A DNA stretch of 64,000 bases, taken from assembly GCA_001580565.1 (NCBI GenBank), contig LRBF01000042.1:16528-80527 (forward strand). Reading direction: 5' to 3'. The position numbers and the translations under genes were made by a program. Position 1 is the first letter of the stretch. Each line of letters begins with the position of its first letter. Below the pieces are notes generated by a model. The model worked only from the letters and a program-made list of their open reading frames with translations, had not been told where the DNA came from and ran no database searches. The stretch comes from Caballeronia megalochromosomata. GTDB taxonomy: Bacteria > Pseudomonadota > Gammaproteobacteria > Burkholderiales > Burkholderiaceae. Positions 1 to 10,412 of this stretch are shown piece after piece.

Positions 1-889
1 ATGGCCGGTCGAGCTTCGGATCGAGCGCGTCGCGCAGGCCGTCGCCCAGCAGATTGAACGCGAGCACGGTGAGGAAGATCGCGAGACTCGGGAAGATCGC
101 GACGTGCGGCGCCATCGCCATGTCGGCGCGCGCTTCGTTGAGCATCGCGCCCCACTCGGGCGTCGGCGGCTGCGCGCCCAGTCCGAGGAACGACAGACTC
201 GCCGCCGTGATGATCGACGTGCCGATGCGCATCGTGAAGTACACGACCACCGACGAAATCGTGCCGGGCAGGATATGCCGCGCGAGTATCGTCCAGTCCG
301 ATGCGCCGATGCTCTTCGCCGCTTCGATATACGTAAGATGCTTCAGCGCGAGCGTGTTGCCGCGCACGAGCCGCGCGAACGCGGGAATGCTGAAGATCGC
401 GACCGCGCACACGACGTTCACCATGCCGTTGCCGAGAATCGCGACGACGCCGATCGCGAGCAGAATGCCGGGAAACGCGAACAGCACGTCCGCAATGCGC
501 ATCACGATGCGGTCCCACCATCCTTCGTAATAGCCCGCGAGCAAACCGAAGAACGTGCCGATCACCGCGCCGAGCACGACCGAGAGCAGACCCGCCGACA
601 ACGAAATGCGGCTGCCGACGAGTATCCGGCTCAGAATGTCGCGCCCCAGCGAATCGACGCCGAACCAGTGCGCGGCCGAAGGACCGGCGTTGAGCGCGTC
701 GTAATCGAAATAATTCTCCGGATCATAAGGCGCGATATACGGCGCGATGATCGCGATCACGATCAGCAGCAATACGAACACGGCCGCGATCATGGCGACG
801 TGCTGCTGCCTGAACTTGCGCCAGAATTCGGTCCACGGCGTGCGGATTTCCTGCGGCGCCTGCACCGCGTTTTCGGCTGCCACGCTCAT
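1..889 (-). CDS. gsiD: Peptide/glutathione ABC transporter permease GsiD (3' end outside window)
   Basis: Inner-membrane permease of a DppC/GsiD-type peptide importer, partner of the GsiC homologue just upstream. The frame opens at an ATG ending at 889, 7 bp after the gsiC stop, and stays open for 296 codons to the window edge. The last readable residues, [15 protein letters not shown], are the typical C-terminal signature of DppC-type permeases, so only a few residues should be missing. The N-terminal soluble lead ([17 protein letters not shown]) precedes the first membrane helix, as in the family. Last gene of the visible rpiR-iaaA-gsiABCD run. The substrate (glutathione or other short peptides) is inferred from synteny with the E. 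coli iaaA-gsiABCD operon. Confidence 0.9.
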   Translation of the reverse strand, partial: MSVAAENAVQAPQEIRTPWTEFWRKFRQQHVAMIAAVFVLLLIVIAIIAPYIAPYDPENYFDYDALNAGPSAAHWFGVDSLGRDILSRILVGSRISLSAGLLSVVLGAVIGTFFGLLAGYYEGWWDRIVMRIADVLFAFPGILLAIGVVAILGNGMVNVVCAVAIFSIPAFARLVRGNTLALKHLTYIEAAKSIGASDWTILARHILPGTISSVVVYFTMRIGTSIITAASLSFLGLGAQPPTPEWGAMLNEARADMAMAPHVAIFPSLAIFLTVLAFNLLGDGLRDALDPKLDRP

Positions 890-896
890 CGCGTCC

Positions 897-1817
897 TCAC
901 TTGAAACGAATGGTCGGATTGATGATCGCGTACAGCACGTCCACGATCAGATTGATCACGATGAACTCCAGCGAGAACAGCAGCACTTCCGCCTGGATCA
1001 CCGGATAGTCGCGCATCTCGACCGCGTCGACGAGCAGGCGCCCGAGGCCCGGCCAGTTGAACACTTTCTCCACGACGATCGAGCCGCCGAGCAGAAAGCC
1101 GAATTGCAGGCCCATCATCGTGACGACGGGGATCATCGCGTTGCGCAGGCAGTGCTTCAGGATGACCATCGGCTCGTGCACGCCTTTCGCGCGAGCCGTG
1201 CGCACGAAGTCCTCGCCGAGCACTTCGACGAACGACGCGCGCGTGAAGCGGGCCATCACGGCGGCCACGGCAGCCCCGAGCGTGATCGACGGCAGCACGT
1301 AGCCTTTCCATGTGCCGTCATCGACGATCGGCAGCCAGCCGAGCTTCACCGAGAAGATTTCCATCAGCAGCATGCCGAGCGCGAAGGCCGGAAACGAGAT
1401 GCCCGATACCGCGAGCGTCATGCCCAGCCGGTCCGGCCAGCGATTGCGCCACACCGCCGAGACGATGCCGATCGTCATGCCGAAGATCACCGCCCACACC
1501 ATGCTCGCGAGCGTGAGCCACAGCGTGGGCATGAAACGCTCGGCGATTTCCGTCGACACGGGCCGCTTGCTGCGCGTCGACATGCCGAAGTCGAAATGCA
1601 CGACCTTGCCGAAGAAGCTCACGAGTTGCTGCGGCAGCGGCTTGTCGAGGCCGAGATCCGCGCGCACGAGCGCGACCGTCGCCTGGTCGGCTTCCGCGCC
1701 CGCCGCGAGCCGCGCGGGATCGCCCGGCAGCATGTGCACGAAGAAGAACACCAGCACCGCGACAATGAAGAGCGTCGGCAGAAGACCCAAGAGGCGTTTG
1801 GCGATGAAGTTAAGCAT
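897..1817 (-). CDS. gsiC: Peptide/glutathione ABC transporter permease GsiC
   Basis: 306-residue inner-membrane permease of the DppB/GsiC family, normal length. It starts with a membrane helix (residues about 9-30), followed by the periplasmic loop with HMLPGDPAR typical of DppB-type permeases. The EAA cytoplasmic loop that docks on the ATPase is visible as [21 protein letters not shown] near residue 205. It lies between gsiB (about 47 bp upstream) and gsiD, all on the minus strand. With GsiD it forms the channel heterodimer fed by GsiB and energised by GsiA. Confidence 0.93.
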   Translation of the reverse strand: MLNFIAKRLLGLLPTLFIVAVLVFFFVHMLPGDPARLAAGAEADQATVALVRADLGLDKPLPQQLVSFFGKVVHFDFGMSTRSKRPVSTEIAERFMPTLWLTLASMVWAVIFGMTIGIVSAVWRNRWPDRLGMTLAVSGISFPAFALGMLLMEIFSVKLGWLPIVDDGTWKGYVLPSITLGAAVAAVMARFTRASFVEVLGEDFVRTARAKGVHEPMVILKHCLRNAMIPVVTMMGLQFGFLLGGSIVVEKVFNWPGLGRLLVDAVEMRDYPVIQAEVLLFSLEFIVINLIVDVLYAIINPTIRFK

Positions 1818-1864
1818 CGTTGTCGGTCAGATGCGGCCGGGCGATGGAGCCCGGCCGAAAGCGA

Positions 1865-3412
1865 TTACTTGATCGCGATCTCGTCGAAGCTGAACGAGCC
1901 GTCGGGCATCACGTACGCGCCGGAAAGTCGCTTGCTGCGCGCATACACGACCTTCTCAGTGACGAGGAAGATCCACGGTGCGTCATCCCAGATGCGTTTT
2001 TGCGCATCGGCGTAGAACTTCGCTTTCTCGCCGCGATCCGTGGTGGCGAGCGCCTTCGCGAGATCGTCATCGACCTGATTGTTTTTGTAGTACGCGGTGT
2101 TGAAGAGCTTCGGCGGGAACGAGGCGCCGCCGAGCAGCGGCGAGATCGCCCAGTCCGCTTCGCCCGTCGAGGACGACCAGCCGACGTAGAGCATGCGCAC
2201 GGGCGCCGTCTGCGGGTCCTGCGCACCCTCGATGCGCTGCACGCGCTGCCCCGCTTCGAGAGCTTCGACCGATGTCTTCACGCCGACCTGCGCGAGTTGC
2301 TGCTGCACGAACTGGATGATCTTCTGCGCCGTCGTGTGGTTATAGCTCGACCACAATATGGTTTCGAAGCCGTTCGGATAACCCGCTTCCTTCAGCAGTT
2401 CGCGCGCCTTCGCGGGATCGTATTTCCACGGTCCGAGCTTCGTCGCGTATTCGACGCCCGGCGGCACGACGCCTTCGGAGGGCACGGCATAGCCCGCGAA
2501 GGCGACCTTGATGAGCGCGTCCTTGTTGATCGCGTAGTTCATCGCCTCGCGCACCTTCGGATTGTCGAAGGGCTTTTGCAGCACGTTCATGCTGACGTAG
2601 CGCTGAATGATCGACGGCGCCGCGATCAGATCGACCTTCGGGCTCGCCTTGAGCGTGCCGGCCTGCTCGAACGGAATCGAGAACGCGAAGTCCGCTTCGC
2701 CGGTCTGCATGAGCGCGGCGCGCGTGTTGTTATCGACCACCGGCTTCCAGTCGATCATGTCGATCTTCGGCAAGCCCTTCTGCCAGTAGCCCGCGAACTT
2801 CTTCACCTTCAGGTCGTCGGTCTGCTTCCATTCGACGAACTCGAACGGGCCCGTGCCGACCGGATGAAACGCGATGTCCTTGCCGTATTTCTTGAGCGCG
2901 GTCGGCGAAATCATTACCGCCGACGGATGCGCGAGCACGTTGATGAACGCCGAGAAAGGAATCTTCAGCGTGATCTTCACCGTGTACGGGTCGATCACTT
3001 CGGTCTTGTCGATCTTGTTGAAGAGGTTGTAGCGCTTGAGCTTGTTGTCCGGGTTCGTCACGCGGTCGAACACGGCCTTCACCGCCTCCGCATTGAAATC
3101 GGTGCCGTCCTGAAACTTGACGTCCTTGCGCAGATGAATTGTGTAGACCTTCGCGTCGGGACTCGCCTCGTAACTCGTCGCGAGCACGTTGCGGATCTTC
3201 ATGTCCTTATCGAAGCCGAAGAGGCCCTCGTAGAACGACTTCGCCACCGCCTGCGAGAGCGTGTCGTTGGCGTCGTACGGATCCATCGTCGTGAAGGTCG
3301 AGGCGACGGCCATCACGGCAGTGCTTTGCGCATGCGCCGCGACAGGCGCGAGTGCGGTCAGCGTGGCGAACGCGCTTGCTGCGAGCATCGCGCGCAATTT
3401 AAAGGACGGCAT
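1865..3412 (-). CDS. gsiB: Periplasmic peptide/glutathione-binding protein GsiB
   Basis: 515-residue solute-binding protein of the DppA/OppA family (SBP_bac_5), normal length. The start is the ATG ending at 3412 ([18 protein letters not shown]): it directly precedes a Sec signal peptide cut after AAHA, and AAGGAG lies just upstream, whereas a longer in-frame extension has neither. The mature part carries family features such as [15 protein letters not shown] and the [11 protein letters not shown] block near residues 160-190. It captures peptides in the periplasm and hands them to GsiCD. Glutathione as ligand is inferred from the iaaA-gsi gene order. Confidence 0.92.
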   Translation of the reverse strand: MPSFKLRAMLAASAFATLTALAPVAAHAQSTAVMAVASTFTTMDPYDANDTLSQAVAKSFYEGLFGFDKDMKIRNVLATSYEASPDAKVYTIHLRKDVKFQDGTDFNAEAVKAVFDRVTNPDNKLKRYNLFNKIDKTEVIDPYTVKITLKIPFSAFINVLAHPSAVMISPTALKKYGKDIAFHPVGTGPFEFVEWKQTDDLKVKKFAGYWQKGLPKIDMIDWKPVVDNNTRAALMQTGEADFAFSIPFEQAGTLKASPKVDLIAAPSIIQRYVSMNVLQKPFDNPKVREAMNYAINKDALIKVAFAGYAVPSEGVVPPGVEYATKLGPWKYDPAKARELLKEAGYPNGFETILWSSYNHTTAQKIIQFVQQQLAQVGVKTSVEALEAGQRVQRIEGAQDPQTAPVRMLYVGWSSSTGEADWAISPLLGGASFPPKLFNTAYYKNNQVDDDLAKALATTDRGEKAKFYADAQKRIWDDAPWIFLVTEKVVYARSKRLSGAYVMPDGSFSFDEIAIK

Positions 3413-3437
3413 CGTTGGACTCCTTTTTGAAGTGCTT

Positions 3438-5354
3438 CTAGTAAGCGCCGCCAACGTGATGCTCGGCGACAAAGTGATCCGGTCCGACTGCAACCAGTTT
3501 CGCGACGATGGGCTCATCGCCGAGCTTGCGGATCGGGCTCGGAATCTCGTCGGCGGCGAGCATGCGCTTCGCGTGCCGGCGCGACGGGTCGGCGACCGGC
3601 ACCGCGCTCATCAGCTTGCGTGTGTACGGATGACGCGGCGCTTCGAACACGGCGGCGCGCGGCCCGATCTCGACGATCTGCCCGAGATACATCACCGCCA
3701 CGCGATGGCTCACGCGTTCCACGACCGCCATGTCGTGCGAGATGAAGAGATACGCGACGCCCAGTTCGCGCTGAAGATCGAGCATCAGGTTGACGATCTG
3801 CGCGCGCACGGAGACATCGAGCGCGGAGACGGATTCGTCGGCGATCACGACTTTCGGGTTCAACGCGAGCGCCCGCGCAATCGCGATGCGCTGTCTTTGA
3901 CCGCCCGAGAATTCATGCGGATAGCGCTGCGCCGCTTCGGGCGGCAAGCCCACCTTGTCGAGCAGCCAGTCGACGCGCGCCTGTGCTTCCTTTCCACTCG
4001 CGACGCCATGCACGAGGAGCGGCTCCATGACAGAAAAACCGACTGTCAGACGCGGATTGAGCGACGCGAACGGGTCCTGAAAAATGAACTGGATATTGCG
4101 CCGCAGCGTCTGCAACTCATGGCCTTCGAGCTTGCTGATGTCGCGTCCGTCGAATTCGATCGAACCGCTCTGGCTTTCGACGAGCCGCAGCAAGGAACGT
4201 CCCGTCGTCGATTTGCCGCAGCCCGATTCGCCGACGAGCGCGAGCGTTTCTCCCGGACGCAGGTCGAAGCTCACGCGCTCGACCGCATGCACCGCCGCCG
4301 TCGTGCGGCCGAACAAGCCGCTCTTCACCGGGAAGCGCGTGACCAGATCGCGCACGCGCAGAATGGGTCTGGTCGCTTCATCGACGGCTGGCTGTGTTTC
4401 CTTCTCGACCGCTTCCGATGGACGCAATGCGCTCGCATCGTCGGGCGCGATGTCGACCGGCTCGACTTCGAGAATCGGGAATTTCGCGGGACGATCGGTG
4501 CCGCGCATCGCGCCGAGCGTCGGCACGGCGGCGAGCAGCGCTTTCGTGTACGAATGTTTCGGCGCATGAAACAGCGTGTCCGAATGCGCTTCCTCCACCT
4601 TCTCGCCGCGATACATCACGAGCACGCGATCAGCCACTTCCGCGACCACGCCCATGTCGTGCGTGATGAAGATCACGCCCATGTTCATCTCATCCTGCAA
4701 GCCGCGCACGAGCTGCAGGATTTGCGCCTGAATCGTGACGTCGAGCGCGGTGGTCGGCTCATCGGCGATCAGGAGCGCGGGCTTGCACGAGAGCGCCATT
4801 GCGATCATCACGCGCTGGCGCATGCCACCCGACAACTGGTGCGGATAGCGCGCAAACACGCGTTTCGTTTCGGGAATGCGCACGAGATCGAGCAGACGCA
4901 GCGCTTCGGCGCGCGCCTGTGCATGGCTCTTGCCCTGATGCAGCGCGATGGCTTCCGCGATCTGGTCGCCCACCGTGAAGACCGGATTGAGCGAGGTCAT
5001 CGGCTCCTGGAAGATCATCGCGATGTCCGCGCCACGCACGCTGCGCATCGCCGCGGACGATGCTTTCGCGAGATCCAGCGTTTGCCCGTTGCGCCGCCTG
5101 AACGCCACGCTGCCCGAGACGATCCGCCCGCCGCCATGCTCGACGAGACGCATCAGCGCGAGCGACGTGACCGATTTCCCCGAGCCCGATTCGCCGACGA
5201 TCGCGAGCGTCTCGCCGCGATCCACGGTGAACGAGATGTTGCGCACGGCTTCGATGATGCGCGAGCGTGCGCGGAACGAAACCGACAGATCGCGCACGTC
5301 GATCACGCGGTTATCGGGCAAGGGTAAGGGTAAGGGCAAGGTCGCGTTCGTCAT
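3438..5354 (-). CDS. gsiA: Dual ATP-binding protein GsiA of the peptide/glutathione importer
   Basis: 638-residue fusion of two ABC ATPase domains, as in E. coli GsiA. Domain 1 has Walker A GESGSGKS (residues 54-61), signature LSGGMRQRV and Walker [13 protein letters not shown]. Domain 2 has Walker [10 protein letters not shown], signature FSGGQRQRI and Walker [13 protein letters not shown]. Both carry the oligopeptide-transporter C-terminal region with the HPYTR / HSYTK motif. The ATG overlaps the iaaA stop as ATGA, indicating translational coupling. The N-terminus contains an LP repeat (LPLPLPLP) encoded by a tandem hexanucleotide, absent from typical GsiA proteins as far as I recall. Confidence 0.94.
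   Translation of the reverse strand: MTNATLPLPLPLPDNRVIDVRDLSVSFRARSRIIEAVRNISFTVDRGETLAIVGESGSGKSVTSLALMRLVEHGGGRIVSGSVAFRRRNGQTLDLAKASSAAMRSVRGADIAMIFQEPMTSLNPVFTVGDQIAEAIALHQGKSHAQARAEALRLLDLVRIPETKRVFARYPHQLSGGMRQRVMIAMALSCKPALLIADEPTTALDVTIQAQILQLVRGLQDEMNMGVIFITHDMGVVAEVADRVLVMYRGEKVEEAHSDTLFHAPKHSYTKALLAAVPTLGAMRGTDRPAKFPILEVEPVDIAPDDASALRPSEAVEKETQPAVDEATRPILRVRDLVTRFPVKSGLFGRTTAAVHAVERVSFDLRPGETLALVGESGCGKSTTGRSLLRLVESQSGSIEFDGRDISKLEGHELQTLRRNIQFIFQDPFASLNPRLTVGFSVMEPLLVHGVASGKEAQARVDWLLDKVGLPPEAAQRYPHEFSGGQRQRIAIARALALNPKVVIADESVSALDVSVRAQIVNLMLDLQRELGVAYLFISHDMAVVERVSHRVAVMYLGQIVEIGPRAAVFEAPRHPYTRKLMSAVPVADPSRRHAKRMLAADEIPSPIRKLGDEPIVAKLVAVGPDHFVAEHHVGGAY
5317..5342. repeat. Tandem hexanucleotide (GGGTAA/GGGCAA) in the gsiA 5' end
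   Basis: About four copies of a 6-bp unit (gggcaa gggtaa gggtaa gggcaa) lie at codons 5-13 of gsiA and encode Leu-Pro repeats. A copy-number change adds or removes LP pairs without shifting the frame. Confidence 0.8.
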
Positions 5355-6316
5355 CGATAGATCGCCGTGACGGGCGCTTCGCCCACGCGTGCAAAGCCGC
5401 GATACATGCCTTCCGTGTTGAACGGCAGCACGACGTTGCCCTTCGCGTCGACGGCGACGAGGCCGCCGCGTCCTTCGATGCGCGGCAGCCTGATCATCAC
5501 GACATCGCTCGCCGCGTCTTCCAGCGACACGCCGCGATACTCCATTTGCGCCGATACGTCATACGCCGCGAGCATGCGGATGAACATTTCGCCCGTGCCT
5601 GTCGTCGACACGGCGCAGGTCGCGTCGCTCGCATAGCAGCCCGCGCCGATCAGCGGCGCATCGCCGACGCGCCCCGCCTGCTTGTTGGTGATGCCGCCCG
5701 TCGATGTCGCCGCCGCGAGATGACCGTTCGCGTCGAGCGCGACCGCGCCGACAGTGCCGAACTTCTTGTCCGGATCGAGGGGATCGTCGCCGGAAGCGAA
5801 CTTCGTCGTCGCATCGTGATCGAGCATGGTGCCCGACGTGCCGCGCGCCTTGAGCCATTGCTGATGGCGCGCTTCCGTGTAGAAGTACGACGGATCGACG
5901 AATTCGAGTCCTTGCGCTTGGGCGAACGCTTCCGCGCCCGCCGCCGTGAACATCACGTGATCGCTCACGTCGAGCACGCGGCGCGCGGCGAGCACCGGAT
6001 TCTTCACACGCGTCACGCAACTGATCGCGCCCGCTTCGAGCGTCGCGCCGTCCATCACGGAAGCATCGAGCTCGTGCGTGCCCGCCGCCGTGAACACCGC
6101 GCCGTGGCCCGCGTTGAAGAGCGGACAGTCTTCAAGAAGACGGACCGCTTCGGTGACGGCGTCGAGCGCGCTGCCGCCAGCGGCAAGAATACGCTCGCCC
6201 GCGTTCAGGATGTCGGCGAGAGCCGTGTGATAGCGCCCTTCGGTTTCGGCGTTCATCGCGTGGCGCAGGATCGTGCCCGCGCCACCGTGAATGGCAATGA
6301 CTGGTGTGACGCTCAT
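5351..6316 (-). CDS. iaaA: Isoaspartyl peptidase / L-asparaginase (Ntn hydrolase)
   Basis: 321-residue plant-type asparaginase that removes isoaspartyl residues from dipeptides and also hydrolyses asparagine. It matures by autocleavage; the expected site is Gly187-Thr188 in [12 protein letters not shown], with Thr188 becoming the beta-subunit nucleophile. The family substrate-binding segment [15 protein letters not shown] follows, and the N-terminal IAIHGGAG block is intact. ATG at 6316 overlaps the rpiR stop as ATGA, and its own stop overlaps the gsiA start the same way, so the three genes are probably co-translated. Gene order iaaA-gsiABCD matches E. coli. Cytoplasmic, no signal peptide. 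Confidence 0.94.
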   Translation of the reverse strand: MSVTPVIAIHGGAGTILRHAMNAETEGRYHTALADILNAGERILAAGGSALDAVTEAVRLLEDCPLFNAGHGAVFTAAGTHELDASVMDGATLEAGAISCVTRVKNPVLAARRVLDVSDHVMFTAAGAEAFAQAQGLEFVDPSYFYTEARHQQWLKARGTSGTMLDHDATTKFASGDDPLDPDKKFGTVGAVALDANGHLAAATSTGGITNKQAGRVGDAPLIGAGCYASDATCAVSTTGTGEMFIRMLAAYDVSAQMEYRGVSLEDAASDVVMIRLPRIEGRGGLVAVDAKGNVVLPFNTEGMYRGFARVGEAPVTAIYR

Positions 6317-7287
6317 GTTTCGCGCGGCTCCGTGTGAGTGTGTCGTTTCGCAGCCGTGCGGCGTGTGGCCTGTACGGCGTGTGCCTCTTTCGGAATCGAC
6401 GGCGCGACGAGCCACGGCAGAACGAATTCGGTCAACCCCGAGGCCGCCTCCACCGAGCGTTTCGCGCGATGCGCGACCGCGTCGCAGAGCGCTTCGATGA
6501 CGGCGAGCACGGCGGTATCGCAATTCGCCGCGAGACGGCGCTCGGCGCGGATCGCGAGCAGCAGGTCGGCGACTTGCGCGAGCGGCGACGCGCCGCTGTC
6601 CGTGAGCGCGACGACGCGCAAGCCGTGATCGCGCGCGAGCCGCGCGAGCGTGATGGTGTCGTCGACATAGCGCGGAAACGCGATCGCGATCAGCACATCG
6701 CCGCGCGACGCCGTGAAGAGCCTGCGCGCCGCGTGCGACGGCCCGCCCGTGAGCGCGAGCGACTGCACGTTCGCGCAATACGGCGTGAGTCCGTGCTCCA
6801 TCAATCCCGCGAGGAACGCGCTCGCGCCGTAGCCGACCACGAAGACGCGCGGCGCGGCGAGGATCGTCTCGACGATCGCCTCGGCCTTCGCGCCATCGAC
6901 GGATGTTTGAGCAAGACGCAGGTTCGCCGCCGCCTGCGCAAGCGATGCATCGAAGACTTCGGCGCCGCTCGCCGGCGATTCGAGCGCGGTGCGTAAGCGC
7001 TCGACCGGCGCGATGGTCGCCTCGAAGCCGCGCACGAGCGCCTCGCGAAACGCCGGATAGCCCGAGAAGCCGAGGGCGCGCGCGAAACGGTTCGCCGTCG
7101 CCACCGACGCGCCCACGGCGCCCGCCAGTTCGTCGATGCGCATCGTCGCTGAACGAAACAGGTTCGCCAGCACAAACGCCCCCATGCGCCGATGGATGGG
7201 CGTGAGCGTCGGCATGGCGGCGGCGATGCGCGCGGAGATCAGTTCGTCGGCGCTCGCCGGCGCACCAAGCGATAGTGAACGGGACAT
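6313..7287 (-). CDS. RpiR-family regulator (HTH plus SIS domain)
   Basis: 324-residue transcription factor with an N-terminal RpiR helix-turn-helix (about residues 10-85, including TMRIDELAGAVGASVATANRFARALGF) and a SIS sugar-isomerase-like sensor domain (about 125-265, with FVVGYGASAFLA and GDVLIAIAFPRYVDDT). The start was placed at the ATG ending at 7287 because the longer frame upstream has no conserved sequence. It is the first gene of the run leading into iaaA-gsiABCD, so it probably regulates that operon. A peptide-import operon is an unusual target for a family that mostly controls sugar-phosphate metabolism; the ligand cannot be told. Confidence 0.88.
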   Translation of the reverse strand: MSRSLSLGAPASADELISARIAAAMPTLTPIHRRMGAFVLANLFRSATMRIDELAGAVGASVATANRFARALGFSGYPAFREALVRGFEATIAPVERLRTALESPASGAEVFDASLAQAAANLRLAQTSVDGAKAEAIVETILAAPRVFVVGYGASAFLAGLMEHGLTPYCANVQSLALTGGPSHAARRLFTASRGDVLIAIAFPRYVDDTITLARLARDHGLRVVALTDSGASPLAQVADLLLAIRAERRLAANCDTAVLAVIEALCDAVAHRAKRSVEAASGLTEFVLPWLVAPSIPKEAHAVQATRRTAAKRHTHTEPRET

Positions 7288-7320
7288 GAAATGCGCTGCG
7301 CTCTCATGGGCGATGAACCG

Positions 7321-7373
7321 CGATGAAAGTATATTTACTCGAAAAGCCGGCCAGAAAAAATTCATTTTCATCG
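7321..7373. promoter_or_regulatory. Candidate RpiR operator region upstream of the gsi operon
   Basis: Between rpiR and the divergent MscS gene there is an inverted pair CGATGAAA (7321-7328) and TTTCATCG (7366-7373). The second arm overlaps a compact inverted repeat GAAAA-N6-TTTTC (7354-7369). The position, 35-85 bp before the rpiR start, fits autoregulation. Binding is inferred from position and symmetry only. Confidence 0.45.
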
Positions 7374-7507
7374 AACTCGGGTTTTCGATAAGGCGCGCAA
7401 GTGGGCCGCGTCCGATGCATCGAACGTGCACGATCATGCACAATACGGGGCGCGTCGCGGTGCAAAAGCGCATGACGCGCACGCGTTTCCAGTCCTGACC
7501 GAACGGT

Positions 7508-8773
7508 ATGAACTTCGACTTCCTTCCCGATCCGCTGCCGCATCTGCTCGCCATCCACCCGTGGGCGCAAGTCGTCGCGGGCCTCGTCGCACTCGCGCTG
7601 ATCGCGCTCTTCCTGCAATGGGTGATCGCGCGCATCGTGCTGTATGTCGCGCACCGGCTGCTCGTGCTCGCCGGGCATCAGAAGTGGGACCGCGCGTTCA
7701 TCAAGCGTCGCGCCTATCACCGCCTCTGGTACGCGGTGCCGTTCGCGACCATCGCGCTCGGCATCGACGACGTGCCGCGCATCGGCCATTGGGCGACGAG
7801 CATCGGCCGCGTGGCGCACGGCGGCGCTTGGGTCTGCATTTTCTTCGCCGCGGGCAGCGCGCTGTCCGCGTGGCAGGACGTCTATGCGGAAAGCAAGGAA
7901 GCCCAGACGCGCTCCATCAAAGGCTATATCCAGATCGGCAAGCTCGCGCTCGCGCTCGTGTGCGGCGTGCTCGTGCTGTCGATTCTCATCGACCGCTCGC
8001 CACTGTGGATGCTCTCCGGTCTCGGCGCGCTCTCCGCGGTGCTGCTGCTCGTGTTCAAGGACACGCTGCTGTCGCTCGTCGCGAGCACGCAGTTGACGTC
8101 GAACGACATGCTGCGCATCGGCGACTGGATCGAAATGCCGCAAGCCGCCGCCGACGGCTTCGTGAAGGACATCGCGCTGCACACGGTCAAGGTGCAGAAC
8201 TGGGACAACACCGTGACCACGGTGCCGACCTACAAGCTTTTTTCGGAGAGCTATCGCAATTATCGGCACATGTTCGAATCGGGCGGCCGGCGCATCAAGC
8301 GAACCTTGCGCATCGACGCGCAATGCGTGCGCTTTCTCACCGAGGAAGAGACCGCGCGCCTGAAGCGCTTTCGTCTGCTGCACGATTATCTGGAACAGAA
8401 GCAGACCGAAGTCGAGCAGGCGAACCGCAATCTCGGCGAACTCGCGAACGAGCCCGCGAACCGGCGGCGGCTCACGAATATCGGCACGTTTCGCGCGTAT
8501 GGGCTCGCTTATCTGCAGCGCCATCCGGAGATCCGCCAGGACATGGCCATCATGGTGCGCATGATGGAACCGCAATCGGAAGGCATTCCGGTCGAGGTCT
8601 ACTGTTTCACCGCGACGACCGCGTGGACGCAATACGAGCGCATTCAGGGCGATGTCTTCGACCATCTGCTGTCCATCCTTCCGGAGATGGGCCTGCGCCT
8701 TTATCAGGCGCCATCCGGCGCCGACATGACCGGCTTCGCGGGCCGTCTGCGCGGCGAAATGCCGGCTCTGTGA
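7508..8773 (+). CDS. MscS-family mechanosensitive channel (YbdG/MscM-like)
   Basis: 421-residue inner-membrane protein. About five hydrophobic segments (residues 20-185) are followed by the MscS pore/beta domain (GALSAVLLLVFKDTLLSLVASTQ, then NDMLRIGDWIEMP and a TVKVQNWDNTVTTVPTY stretch typical of MscS). The long soluble C-terminal half, about 230 residues, and the total length match E. coli YbdG (415 aa) rather than minimal MscS (286 aa). The role would be release of solutes on hypo-osmotic shock. Transcribed divergently from the rpiR-gsi operon with about 220 bp between; no link to it is evident. Confidence 0.88.
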   Translation: MNFDFLPDPLPHLLAIHPWAQVVAGLVALALIALFLQWVIARIVLYVAHRLLVLAGHQKWDRAFIKRRAYHRLWYAVPFATIALGIDDVPRIGHWATSIGRVAHGGAWVCIFFAAGSALSAWQDVYAESKEAQTRSIKGYIQIGKLALALVCGVLVLSILIDRSPLWMLSGLGALSAVLLLVFKDTLLSLVASTQLTSNDMLRIGDWIEMPQAAADGFVKDIALHTVKVQNWDNTVTTVPTYKLFSESYRNYRHMFESGGRRIKRTLRIDAQCVRFLTEEETARLKRFRLLHDYLEQKQTEVEQANRNLGELANEPANRRRLTNIGTFRAYGLAYLQRHPEIRQDMAIMVRMMEPQSEGIPVEVYCFTATTAWTQYERIQGDVFDHLLSILPEMGLRLYQAPSGADMTGFAGRLRGEMPAL

Positions 8774-8959
8774 CTTGCACGATTCGCGCCGTCAAAAAGA
8801 ATCAGGCAAGAATCCTCCACTTTTGTGTATTCACGTTGACGCTTCCCGTCATTACGATCTAACCATCGCCGATGCGCCTTTTTTCCGCAGCTTCTTAGCC
8901 GCGGTGGAATCGCTTTTTCCGCGCATCGCCACTTAATCGTCATAAAAGGAAAACTCAAC

Positions 8960-9952
8960 GTGATCGATCGCGTCCATGCCATGCGTGTCTTCACGCGTGT
9001 CGTCGATACGAACAGCTTCACGCGTGCGGCCGAGTCACTCGGCATGCCGCGCGCGAGTGTTTCGACGACCGTGCAACAACTCGAAGCGCTAGTCGGCGTG
9101 CAATTGCTCGCACGCACGACGCGGCGCCTGAATCTCACCGTCGACGGCGCCGCCTATTACGAGCGCTGCGCGCAAATCCTCGCCGATATCGACGAGCTCG
9201 AATCCGGCTTCGGCGCGGGCGAGGAGCGCCTGCGCGGACGGCTGCGCGTCGAGATGCCCGATACCGTCGCGACGTCGATCGTCGTGCCCGCGCTGCCGGA
9301 GTTTCACGCGCGCTATCCACAGATCGAGCTGTCGATCGGCATCGGCAATCGCAATGTAGACCTCGTCGGCGAAGGGGTCGATTGCAGCGTGCAACTCGGC
9401 GAACTGCCCGATTCGGGTCTGATCGCGCGCCGGCTCGGCATGCTCGAACAGGTGACCTGCGCCAGTCCTGCGTATCTGGACAAGCACGGCATGCCGCAAA
9501 CGCTTGACGAGCTCACGCAGCACGTCGCAGTCAATTGCATCTCGGAGAAAAGCGGCCGTCCCGCCGACTTCGATTTCGATGTCGACGGCGAGCCCGTCAC
9601 GATGAAGATGCGCGGCTTCGTGCAGGTTGCCGACGAGCACGCGTATCTCGCGTGCGGCGTGGAAGGGCTGGGGTTGATCCAGCCGCTGCGCATCGCGGCG
9701 CAGTCTTATCTGCGCTCGGGACAGTTGCGCGAAGTGCTGCCGCAATGGAAGTCGCCGCCGCTCAAGGTGTCGGTGGCGTTTCTCAAAAGCCGTCAGGCGA
9801 GCCCGCGTGTGTCGGTGTTCGTCGACTGGCTCGCGGCGCTCTTCGAGCGTACGCAGCAAATCGACGACACGCTGACGAGCCTGTATCGCTCGGCGCAACG
9901 CCGCGGCCCGGCGCGCCGGGATCGTCCTGAGGAAGAAACCGCCGACGCGTGA
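8960..9952 (+). CDS. LysR-family transcriptional regulator
   Basis: 330-residue LTTR. N-terminal winged HTH (MRVFTRVVDTNSFTRAAESLGMPRASVSTTVQQLEALVG, about residues 7-45) and a LysR substrate-binding domain from about residue 90 to 300. The start is GTG at 8960, preceded by AAAAGGA at about 9 bp. The C-terminal 25 residues are charged and probably disordered. It belongs to the large class of LTTRs with a short ARTTRRLNLT hinge that are common in Burkholderia. No divergent partner lies beside it: the upstream MscS gene runs in the same direction and the downstream gene is convergent, so its target is unknown. Confidence 0.88.
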   Translation: MIDRVHAMRVFTRVVDTNSFTRAAESLGMPRASVSTTVQQLEALVGVQLLARTTRRLNLTVDGAAYYERCAQILADIDELESGFGAGEERLRGRLRVEMPDTVATSIVVPALPEFHARYPQIELSIGIGNRNVDLVGEGVDCSVQLGELPDSGLIARRLGMLEQVTCASPAYLDKHGMPQTLDELTQHVAVNCISEKSGRPADFDFDVDGEPVTMKMRGFVQVADEHAYLACGVEGLGLIQPLRIAAQSYLRSGQLREVLPQWKSPPLKVSVAFLKSRQASPRVSVFVDWLAALFERTQQIDDTLTSLYRSAQRRGPARRDRPEEETADA

Positions 9953-9965
9953 TGCCGGCGCCGCG

Positions 9966-10262
9966 CTAGCGCACCGGCGTGGCCGCGTTAGCGCCCACCA
10001 CGGTATTCCACTTGCGCACTTCCCAGCGATCGACCAGTCCGTTCGTCACGTACGGATCGTTTTTCGCGAAATCTTCGGCGGCGGCGGGCGAATCGCTGTG
10101 AAACAGCAGCATCGCGCGATCGGTGGGCGCATCGAGCGCGCCCGCGAGCACGATGTCGCCCCGCTCGACCGCCGCCCACGCCAGGGCGAGATGCGCATCG
10201 CGAAACTGCGCGCGGCGCTCCAGATAGTCTGAACAGAGTTCATATATCAGCAAATAGTGCAT
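9966..10262 (-). CDS. YciI-like protein
   Basis: 98-residue single-domain protein of the YciI family (MHYLLIYELCSDYLERR start; dimeric alpha-beta fold with a conserved His in the RDAHLALA segment near residue 24 and Asp in FAKNDPYV). The start has AAAGGAG 6 bp upstream. Some YciI relatives have hydrolase or dehydrochlorinase activity, but no specific reaction can be assigned. Convergent with the LysR gene. Confidence 0.85.
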   Translation of the reverse strand: MHYLLIYELCSDYLERRAQFRDAHLALAWAAVERGDIVLAGALDAPTDRAMLLFHSDSPAAAEDFAKNDPYVTNGLVDRWEVRKWNTVVGANAATPVR

Positions 10263-10412
10263 CGCAGACTCCTTTCAGTGGAACAGTGACGGGTGCATCG
10301 AGCCAGCTTGTCCTATTTTCGAGATCAAAACCAAGAGTTCAATCGGAAGCGTCTGATCGCTTAACAATAGCGTATCGAAGATCATGTGCGGATACTCGAA
10401 AAGGATTCCGCC

